Assembly: GCA_964371305.1 (NCBI GenBank)
Contig: CAYJLA010000030.1
Span: 1-9,671 of the forward strand
Direction of reading: 5' to 3'
From: CAYJLA01 sp964371305
GTDB lineage: Bacteria; Bacillota_I; Bacilli_A; RFN20; CAG-826
Length of the DNA stretch: 9,671 bases
In this document: positions 1-5,773 of the stretch, piece after piece
Layout of the letters: every line of letters begins with the position of its first letter
Position numbering within the stretch: position 1 is the first letter of the stretch
Notes under the pieces: model-generated
Databases searched by the model: none
What the model saw: the letters and a program-made list of their open reading frames with translations, nothing else
What the model was told of the DNA's origin: nothing
Position numbers and translations under genes: made by a program

Positions 1-61
1 AATCAAAAACATCACTTAGTTCTGTCGATAACTTTTGTTGCTTCAATAATGCGTCATTCAT
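1..61 (-). CDS. Start of an unidentified gene downstream of the sugar ABC ATPase (partial)
   Basis: An open frame begins at the ATG whose first base is 61 and runs off the window edge without a stop, reading MNDALLKQQKLSTELSDVFD. The two neighbouring ATGs (first bases 57 and 76) meet stops after four and three codons, so 61 is the only workable start. It begins 17 bases after the stop of the ATPase gene with no terminator between, so it is probably co-transcribed with it. The upstream sequence offers only a weak ribosome-binding match (GGATAAG). Twenty residues are too few to recognise a family. The position suggests a role in the same sugar-use operon, but that is guilt by association only. 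Confidence 0.5.
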   Translation of the reverse strand, partial: MNDALLKQQKLSTELSDVFD

Positions 62-78
62 ATCTTATCCAACCATAA

Positions 79-1398
79 TTAGAATATGCATTTAGTTGTT
101 TCTGCATCGAAAATATGAGCTTTTTTATTATTAAATAATATTTCGATCATATCACCATTGGAAATTATATTATTAGCAGGAACTTTTGCAATAATATTTG
201 TATTAGCGAATTTTGTATGAACATAGTATTCATGACCTAATAATTCAGCAACTATTACTTTTTGATTATAAACATCAGTAGCATATTTTTCTACATTTTC
301 AGCAGTTGCACGATGTACATCTTCTGGCCTAATACCAAATATTATATCGTGCTTGTTATTCAACGATTTAGCAAGATTTTCAGCCTTTTCAATGAGAAGT
401 ATATTTTTTTCTTTCAATATTTCAGACTCTTCCAAAGTTAAGTTCCCATTATTAATAAGTTCATCGTTCTGAATAATTTCACTTTTTAACGAGTTCATAG
501 TAGTTTTATAAAAACTGTCATGTGCCTTTATCATTTCATCATTTAATTTAATTTTTTTACCGTCTTCAAAAGAGATAGTACCTTTATGATATTCACAGTT
601 AATGAAGTTCATAGCTGGAGAACCAATAAAGCCTGCAACGAATAAGTTGGCAGGATGATTGTAGATTTCAATTGGCGTCCCGACTTGTTGAATATATCCA
701 GATTTCATTACTACGATTCTAGTAGCCATTGTCATAGCTTCAGTTTGGTCATGAGTAACATATACAGTTGTAGCACCGATGGTTTCATGGAGTTTAATAA
801 TTTCACTACGCATTTGTACTCTTAATTTAGCATCTAAGTTTGATAATGGTTCATCCATTAAGAAAACTTTTGCATTTCTAACAATAGCTCTTCCTAAAGC
901 AACACGTTGTCTCTGTCCACCTGATAGAGCTTTTGGCTTACGATCTAAATATTCTTCAATTTCTAATATTCTTGCCGCTTCTCTTACACGTCTATCGACT
1001 TCTTGTTTCGGGTAACGTCTGATTTTCAAACCGAATGCCATATTATCATAAACAGACATATGAGGATATAAAGCATAGCTTTGGAATACCATCGCAATAT
1101 CTCTATCTTTAGGAGTTCTGTCATTTGAATATACTCCATCAATCCAAAGTTCACCTGCAGAAATATCTTCAAGTCCTGCAATCATTCTTAAAGTGGTTGA
1201 TTTACCACATCCTGATGGTCCAACAAATACAATAAATTCTTTTTTCTTGATATTTAATGAAAAATCAAAAACGGCTTGAACCTTATTGTCATATACTTTA
1301 TCTATATTTTTCAATGATACATATTGATCATCATTTGTTACTACTTCAACTTCTTCGGTAATTTCAGTTTCAACTACTTCATTTTTTTTATTTGGCAT
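79..1398 (-). CDS. msmX: MsmX/MsmK/UgpC-type ATP-binding subunit of a carbohydrate ABC importer
   Basis: This 439-residue cytoplasmic ATPase energises an ABC importer for oligosaccharides, most likely maltodextrins given the adjacent alpha-glucosidase. Visible motifs are Walker A GPSGCGKST (60-68), Q-loop Q106, the signature LSGGQ (158-162), Walker B ending in D182-E183, the D-loop SNLDA, the switch H216 in VTHDQTEAM, and a C-terminal TOBE/OB region from about 250 with GSPAMNF and GIRPED (355-360). These place it in the MalK/MsmX/UgpC branch. Such multitask ATPases often serve several permeases, and no permease or binding-protein gene is in the window. It is longer than the usual 360-370 residues. 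There is an acidic N-terminal tail (1-25) and an extra charged, probably helical stretch at about 298-347 inside the TOBE region. A clear ribosome-binding site AGGAGG (1407-1412) lies 8 bases before the ATG and fixes the start. A palindromic operator lies 51 bases upstream of the ATG, and no convincing promoter hexamers could be assigned. Confidence 0.93.
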   Translation of the reverse strand: MPNKKNEVVETEITEEVEVVTNDDQYVSLKNIDKVYDNKVQAVFDFSLNIKKKEFIVFVGPSGCGKSTTLRMIAGLEDISAGELWIDGVYSNDRTPKDRDIAMVFQSYALYPHMSVYDNMAFGLKIRRYPKQEVDRRVREAARILEIEEYLDRKPKALSGGQRQRVALGRAIVRNAKVFLMDEPLSNLDAKLRVQMRSEIIKLHETIGATTVYVTHDQTEAMTMATRIVVMKSGYIQQVGTPIEIYNHPANLFVAGFIGSPAMNFINCEYHKGTISFEDGKKIKLNDEMIKAHDSFYKTTMNSLKSEIIQNDELINNGNLTLEESEILKEKNILLIEKAENLAKSLNNKHDIIFGIRPEDVHRATAENVEKYATDVYNQKVIVAELLGHEYYVHTKFANTNIIAKVPANNIISNGDMIEILFNNKKAHIFDAETTKCIF

Positions 1399-1449
1399 AA
1401 TTATGGCCTCCTGTATAATAATAAATTAACACACATATAAAAAAGTTAA

Positions 1450-1466
1450 TTGTGCACTGTGCACAA
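1450..1466. promoter_or_regulatory. 17-bp palindromic operator, copy 1 (upstream of the ABC ATPase gene)
   Basis: TTGTGCAC-T-GTGCACAA is a perfect inverted repeat around one central base. Each arm contains GTGCAC, which is itself a palindrome. It lies 2 bases beyond the regulator's stop codon and 51 bases before the ATPase start. A copy matching 16 of 17 positions, in the same orientation relative to transcription, precedes the alpha-glucosidase (3774-3790). Two near-identical odd-centred palindromes upstream of two sugar-use genes strongly suggest one shared transcription-factor site. Binder unknown: the neighbouring PucR-type protein is one candidate, and a LacI- or GntR-type regulator encoded elsewhere is another. 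Confidence 0.75.
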
Positions 1467-1468
1467 AT

Positions 1469-2044
1469 CTAATTAAATGCATTTCTTATGTGCAAATAAA
1501 TATAAAAAAACTGTGAATTATAATACTCTCGAATATCCAAGTTTGTAAATTCAATAAACTTACTTAGTCGATAGGAAAATGTATTTCTATGGATGTAAAG
1601 TTTTTTTGCTGCAAGAGAACCATTTAACCCACTTAATAAAAATGCTTCAGCTGTAAGTAATAAATCTCTATCAACTTCTTTGAATAAGTTTAGCAAATCA
1701 AAATTAAAAATATTTTGTCCAGATATTGAAAGTTCTAAAATTATATCACACAAGTAGTAGGCTCTTGGCGACTTATTAGAATATATATGCTCTAATACAT
1801 TTTTAGAAAATTCACCATTCTCATGTGAAATTAAAAATGTCATAGGTATATCTAAATCATTCGAAATTAAAAGCGCTATATTTTCAATAACTTGTGCTAA
1901 ATTTTCACTAGCCTCAATGCATCCTGAATTTTTTGNNNNNNNNNNATAGATAGTGAATTTTTCTTTAAAGGAAAACCTAATCACTTCATCTAATAAAGAA
2001 AGTTCAATGTTTTTGCTACTCTTGTATAAATAATACTTAATCAT
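1469..2044 (-). CDS. Small PucR/CdaR-type helix-turn-helix transcriptional regulator (interrupted by assembly gap)
   Basis: This is a probable regulator of the surrounding sugar genes. The last ~65 residues (127-191) match the PucR C-terminal helix-turn-helix type: an LLLTAEAFLLSGLN helix, then SLAAKKLYIHRNTFSYRL, where A-x-x-L-x-I-H-R-N-T-x-x-Y-R-L is the family hallmark. The N-terminal part has no recognised sensor domain. The ATG lies inside the final codons of the alpha-glucosidase gene (8-bp overlap) and has no good ribosome-binding site, so translation is probably coupled to that gene. The stop is TAG. Ten Ns fall after codon 33, and the frames on both sides agree only if the true gap is 10 bases plus a multiple of three, so the real length may exceed 191. 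Copies of the palindromic operator lie both upstream of its transcription unit and directly after its stop. Ligand and binding site are inferred, not shown. Confidence 0.8.
   Translation of the reverse strand: MIKYYLYKSSKNIELSLLDEVIRFSFKEKFTIYXXXXKNSGCIEASENLAQVIENIALLISNDLDIPMTFLISHENGEFSKNVLEHIYSNKSPRAYYLCDIILELSISGQNIFNFDLLNLFKEVDRDLLLTAEAFLLSGLNGSLAAKKLYIHRNTFSYRLSKFIEFTNLDIREYYNSQFFYIYLHIRNAFN
1936..1945. other. Assembly gap (10 Ns) inside the regulator gene
   Basis: Exactly ten consecutive Ns occur here. The round number suggests a scaffold placeholder rather than a measured distance, so the missing length is unknown. Coding sequence continues in the same frame on both sides. Confidence 0.95.
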
Positions 2045-3764
2045 AATATTTAATTACTACACTTTCAAAAGGCTTCAATTCAATTTTCTTATTATTAATA
2101 ATTAACCTATCATAGTTATGTAACAAAACGTCAAACACGTTATAATCAAAATCAAAAGAAATTTTCTTATCTCTAAAATTAGAAATAACAACAATATTGT
2201 TTTTATCAATAGAATGCTTATAAGCGAAAACATTATCATCTTCTAAGTTTATAAATTCAAGTTCACCAGTCAAAACAATTTTAGCAATATCATCTTGTTT
2301 TCTTAAATGAATTGCTTTTTTATAATAATTGAGAATCGAGTCTTGATCTTTTTCTTGTTGATGCACATTGATATCTTTAAAGTTTCTATTAACATAAACA
2401 TTTGATTCTACGTTTTTTGTAAATCCAGCATTTATGTCATTACTCCATTGCATTACACTTCTTGCGTGTGCTCTTGAATTTCTATTAAGCGTTCTTAAAA
2501 TAATGTCTTCAGATAACCTCTCTTTTGTCTCTTTAATGTAGTTTTGTGATGAAACGTCTTGTATTTCTTCTAGTGTTTCAAACTTAACATTCGTCATACC
2601 TATTTCTTCACCATTATATAAAAAGGGTGTTCCATACAAAAACAATAATGTCGTTGCGAGCATTTTTGCAGATTGCTTCCAGTATCTTATATCTCCATAT
2701 TGACTTAGAACTCTAGGATGATCGTGATTTACCCAATATAGTGGTAACCAACCTTTTAAATGAACTTCATCATACCATCTTTTAAAATTCTTCTTCATTT
2801 GACTAACTCTTGTAAATATTTCATCATCACTTTTATCTTCACTGAAGAAAGCGCCATTTTCCCAACATGTATCAAAGTTAAATGCCATATTTAGAGGTCC
2901 ATTTTTATAATTTACTAACTTCAATGACTCTTTCGCAGGTAAACAACCACCAGCTTCACCAATAGTAACGATATCATGTTTGGAAAAAACTTTTTTATTA
3001 AGCCGTTTTAAGTACTTGTATACTTCTTTTCTATTTGAAAATTTTGATGTGTCATATACTAACCCATTTTCATCACTTGGAAAAGTAGAATCCATGAATT
3101 TTTTCTCTTTTGCAAGGTGAGAAATAGCGTCTAGCCTAAAACCATCAACACCTTTATCAATTAACGTTTTCGCTATTTTAATGTATTCATCTTGCAGCTT
3201 GGAATTTTCCCAATTAACATCTGGCATTTTTTTTGAAAAAATATGCATATAATATTCATCTGTTCCTTCGATGTTTTCCCATGCAGATGTTGAAAAAAAT
3301 CCTTTCCAATTGTTTGGTGGTTTTAGAGCATTATTTTCTTTTTTACCTTGTTTAATTATGTAATAATTTCTTTCCTTCGAGTTCTTATCATTTATAGCTT
3401 TACTAAACCATTCATGTTCATCAGAAGTGTGGTTTAAAACAAAATCTACAATAACTCTAATTCCAAGCTTATGAGCCTCATCAATCAACTCATCAAAATC
3501 TTTATTCTCACCAAATATTTCATTTACTTTTTCATAGTCACTTACATCATATCCATTATCATCCATTGGTGATTTAAAAAATGGACAAATCCATATCAAA
3601 TCAACACCTAATTCAAATAAATAGTTGAGTTTTGCAGTGATTCCTTTCAAATCACCATATCCATCATTATTTCCATCGTAAAAAGAAAGGGGATAAATTT
3701 CATAGCCAATCGCCTTTTGCCACCACTTAAGGTCAGCATAACTTAAAGTCTTATTTTTCATCAT
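2037..3764 (-). CDS. Cytoplasmic GH13 alpha-glucosidase (oligo-1,6-glucosidase/maltase group)
   Basis: This 575-residue enzyme hydrolyses terminal alpha-glucosidic bonds of imported oligosaccharides to glucose. It has no signal peptide, so it acts inside the cell. Seen in order: the calcium-type loop DGNNDGYGD (30-38), region I DFVLNHTSDEH (107-117), region II GFRLDAI with nucleophile D212, region III TIGEAGG with acid/base E270, region IV VNHDHPR with D348, and a beta-rich C-terminal domain from about 500. Length and motifs fit the oligo-1,6-glucosidase group (MalL-like, GH13_31). The residue after the nucleophile is Ala213. In this group Val there goes with alpha-1,6 preference and Ala/Thr with alpha-1,4, so maltose or maltodextrin is the likelier substrate. 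Two tandem ATGs are possible. AAGAGG at 3770-3775 lies 5 bases from the first and 8 from the second (base 3761), so the second may be the real start. The ribosome-binding site abuts the palindromic operator. Confidence 0.93.
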   Translation of the reverse strand: MMKNKTLSYADLKWWQKAIGYEIYPLSFYDGNNDGYGDLKGITAKLNYLFELGVDLIWICPFFKSPMDDNGYDVSDYEKVNEIFGENKDFDELIDEAHKLGIRVIVDFVLNHTSDEHEWFSKAINDKNSKERNYYIIKQGKKENNALKPPNNWKGFFSTSAWENIEGTDEYYMHIFSKKMPDVNWENSKLQDEYIKIAKTLIDKGVDGFRLDAISHLAKEKKFMDSTFPSDENGLVYDTSKFSNRKEVYKYLKRLNKKVFSKHDIVTIGEAGGCLPAKESLKLVNYKNGPLNMAFNFDTCWENGAFFSEDKSDDEIFTRVSQMKKNFKRWYDEVHLKGWLPLYWVNHDHPRVLSQYGDIRYWKQSAKMLATTLLFLYGTPFLYNGEEIGMTNVKFETLEEIQDVSSQNYIKETKERLSEDIILRTLNRNSRAHARSVMQWSNDINAGFTKNVESNVYVNRNFKDINVHQQEKDQDSILNYYKKAIHLRKQDDIAKIVLTGELEFINLEDDNVFAYKHSIDKNNIVVISNFRDKKISFDFDYNVFDVLLHNYDRLIINNKKIELKPFESVVIKYYD

Positions 3765-3773
3765 ATATACCTC

Positions 3774-3790
3774 TTATGCACTGTGCACAA
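3774..3790. promoter_or_regulatory. 17-bp palindromic operator, copy 2 (upstream of the alpha-glucosidase gene)
   Basis: TTATGCAC-T-GTGCACAA differs from copy 1 (1450-1466) at a single position. It starts 9 bases downstream of the predicted -10 element and overlaps the last two bases of the alpha-glucosidase ribosome-binding site. It therefore occupies the start of the transcript, a classic place for a repressor to block initiation or elongation. The role is inferred from position and repetition. Confidence 0.75.
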
Positions 3791-3799
3791 TATAGTATT

Positions 3800-3828
3800 A
3801 ATATACCTTATAAAATAACATATGTCAC
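3800..3828 (-). promoter_or_regulatory. Probable sigma-70-type promoter of the alpha-glucosidase/regulator unit
   Basis: Reading the minus strand, GTGACA (3828-3823) is followed after exactly 17 bases by TATATT (3805-3800), each matching 5 of 6 consensus positions. Transcription would begin near 3793, just before operator copy 2. The -35 element overlaps the TGA stop of the ABC-F gene (3827-3825). No terminator was seen after the ABC-F gene, so some read-through from it is possible. Confidence 0.6.
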
Positions 3829-5729
3829 TCTAGATCATTTATTTTTTCTATCGTTTCTAAAACTTCAAAATATTCTTCCTCTAACTTGTCCTTTTCTTTG
3901 TATAACTTTGTTAAAAATACATAGTCTGTTGTCTGTTCATTTTCTTCTTCTAAAGTGCCTATTCTTTTAAGTTCTTCACTTATATTTTCAAGTCTGCTTT
4001 CTAGTTTCAAAAGTGCTCTTTGTTTTTCCTTTTGTTTTCTTATATCTTCTTTTTTAGCAAGTCGGTCATCAACACTAACTTCAAGCTTTTCTTTATGCTT
4101 TACAACTTCATTAGGTTTACCTAGTAAATAATTTCTATATTCTTTATAACCATCTTCAAAATATAAGCAAGTTTCATTGTTTTTAAAGTGTAAGATTTTA
4201 TTAGCAATTTTATCAACAAAATATCTATCATGCGAAATAAAAATCAATGATTTATTATATTCTAGAAGACCATCTACCAATGCTTCTTTAGATACCAAAT
4301 CTAGATTATTTGTTGGCTCATCTAGTATTAATAAATCAAATTCAATAAACAATATCTTAGCTAAAACTAATCTAGTTTTTTCTCCACCGGAGAGGGAATT
4401 AGTTAACTTATTGATATCATCTCCAGTAAAATGAAACTTACCTAAATATGTTCGTATATCTACCATGTTTTTATTAGGGTAGTGTCTATGAAAATAACTA
4501 CCAACAGTTTCATCTATAAAAAAGTCCATATTGCATTGGGCTAGATAAGAAATCTTTAAACCTTCTATTTTATATATATCACCACTAATTAAAGGAACTT
4601 CTCCTAGTAAAGTTTTTATTAATGTTGTCTTACCAACACCATTACTACCAATTAACGCAATTTTGTCGGTCGAATAAATGTCAAAATTTATATTTTTAGC
4701 GAGTGGCTTATCATAACCGACTACTCCGCTTTCAATTTTAAGCAGTAATTTTTCATATACTTTACCACCACTTAAATTAAGTTTAAATTTTGTCGTATTA
4801 TTTGTCGGTTTCACTATATCACCCAAATTATTTAACTTCTTTTTTCTATCTTGTACTCTTGAAGCAAATCTAGGCTTTTTTCTATAATAATTTATAAACT
4901 TTTCCATTTTTTGCTTTTCAAGATTTAACACCTTAAATTGCTTTAATTTAGTTTCATACCTTACTTGCTTTTCATTTATATAAAAATCAAAGTCGCCTTT
5001 ATATTCTTCAATTTGTTGATTATCTAATTCAAGTATCTTTGTTGAAATATTATTTAATAATTCTCTATCGTGAGATACAAATAAAATTGTTTTATCAATC
5101 TTTTTTAGATAACTTTCAAGCCACTCGATGGTTGTAATATCTAAATGATTTGTAGGTTCATCTAATATAAGAAAATCACAATCCATTAAAAGTAATTTAC
5201 AAAAGGCTATTTTTACTTGCTCTCCTCCTGAAAAAGCAGAAATTTTTCGATCATAATGGTCTTTGTTAAATCCAAATTTTGACAACATTATATGTATATC
5301 ATTCCTAAATCCGTATCCATTATTTATTTGAAAAGTTTCAGCTTTTTCTGCGTATTTATTTATTAGATCTTCATTGTTTGGATTTTGAGAAATTAAACTT
5401 TCTAAAGTTCTTAGTTCATGTTCATCATTTAACAAGTTCTTATATATTTGCTCCATTTCAAAAATTAAGGTGTTATTATGATTACTGACAATATTTTGTG
5501 ATAAATAACCTAATTTAACACTTTTAAGCATATTAATTTCTGTGATTACGCTTTTGTCTTTTGTAAATGGAACATTTCCAAGTACAATTTTTAAAAGTGT
5601 TGATTTACCAGTGCCATTTTCTCCTATTAACGCTACTTTTTCACCTTTTAAAATGTTAAAAGATATATCTTTAAAAAGATAATACTCGTCATATGTTTTA
5701 AATAAGTGTTTTATAGATAATATGGCCAT
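3825..5729 (-). CDS. ABC-F family ribosome-associated ATPase (YdiF/Uup-like)
   Basis: This is a soluble 634-residue protein with two ABC ATPase domains and no membrane segments, the pattern of ABC-F translation factors that act at the ribosomal E site. Domain 1 has Walker A GENGTGKST (36-44), signature FSGGE (166-170), Walker B LILDEPTNHLD with D190-E191, and H220. A basic helical linker (about 250-325) contains KKPRFASRVQDRKKKL. Domain 2 has Walker A GSNGVGKTT (361-369), signature LSGGE (446-450), D470-E471 and H500. A charged coiled-coil-like tail (about 545-634) resembles the C-terminal extensions of Uup and YdiF. It looks like a housekeeping paralogue, but antibiotic-protection ABC-Fs share this architecture and cannot be excluded. 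MAILSIKHLF is a typical family start and the next methionine is about 65 residues further on, so the start is firm despite the missing ribosome-binding site. A hairpin ends 8 bases before the ATG. Confidence 0.93.
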   Translation of the reverse strand: MAILSIKHLFKTYDEYYLFKDISFNILKGEKVALIGENGTGKSTLLKIVLGNVPFTKDKSVITEINMLKSVKLGYLSQNIVSNHNNTLIFEMEQIYKNLLNDEHELRTLESLISQNPNNEDLINKYAEKAETFQINNGYGFRNDIHIMLSKFGFNKDHYDRKISAFSGGEQVKIAFCKLLLMDCDFLILDEPTNHLDITTIEWLESYLKKIDKTILFVSHDRELLNNISTKILELDNQQIEEYKGDFDFYINEKQVRYETKLKQFKVLNLEKQKMEKFINYYRKKPRFASRVQDRKKKLNNLGDIVKPTNNTTKFKLNLSGGKVYEKLLLKIESGVVGYDKPLAKNINFDIYSTDKIALIGSNGVGKTTLIKTLLGEVPLISGDIYKIEGLKISYLAQCNMDFFIDETVGSYFHRHYPNKNMVDIRTYLGKFHFTGDDINKLTNSLSGGEKTRLVLAKILFIEFDLLILDEPTNNLDLVSKEALVDGLLEYNKSLIFISHDRYFVDKIANKILHFKNNETCLYFEDGYKEYRNYLLGKPNEVVKHKEKLEVSVDDRLAKKEDIRKQKEKQRALLKLESRLENISEELKRIGTLEEENEQTTDYVFLTKLYKEKDKLEEEYFEVLETIEKINDLE

Positions 5730-5761
5730 AACAATAAAAGTCCGCTTACATCAGCGGACTT
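5730..5761 (-). terminator. Hairpin terminator after the aminopeptidase gene, possibly an ABC-F leader
   Basis: On the minus strand a perfect 9-bp stem AAGTCCGCT/AGCGGACTT (5761-5753 with 5746-5738) encloses a 6-base loop and continues into a T-rich tail, TTATTGTT. It begins 12 bases after the aminopeptidase stop, as expected for an intrinsic terminator. The T-rich tail runs directly into the ABC-F start codon at 5729, so the same element also forms the immediate leader of that gene. The T tract is imperfect, so read-through is plausible. Confidence 0.75.
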
Positions 5762-5773
5762 AATAATTTTTAT

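Noticed and set aside
779..1015. 78-codon plus-strand open frame
   Set aside because: It is antisense to the highly conserved signature and Walker B region of the ABC ATPase, so its openness follows from that gene's codons.
1450..1466. Operator palindrome as a transcription terminator for the regulator gene
   Set aside because: The arms are separated by a single base, so only a short hairpin could form. The T-run that follows on the minus strand begins several bases later and does not adjoin the stem. Its repetition at 3774-3790 argues for a protein site.
3825..3827. Possible TGA-as-tryptophan genetic code
   Set aside because: Trp is encoded by TGG throughout, and the ABC-F TGA falls at the natural end of a complete protein, so the standard code fits.
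3776..3970. 64-codon plus-strand open frame beginning in the operator
   Set aside because: It is the reverse of the lysine/glutamate-rich tail of the ABC-F gene, which gives Leu/Phe/Ser-rich nonsense. No ribosome-binding site.
3825..5729. ABC-F protein as an antibiotic resistance determinant
   Set aside because: The linker is of moderate length with a housekeeping-type basic motif, and the tail resembles Uup/YdiF. Sequence alone does not support a resistance call.
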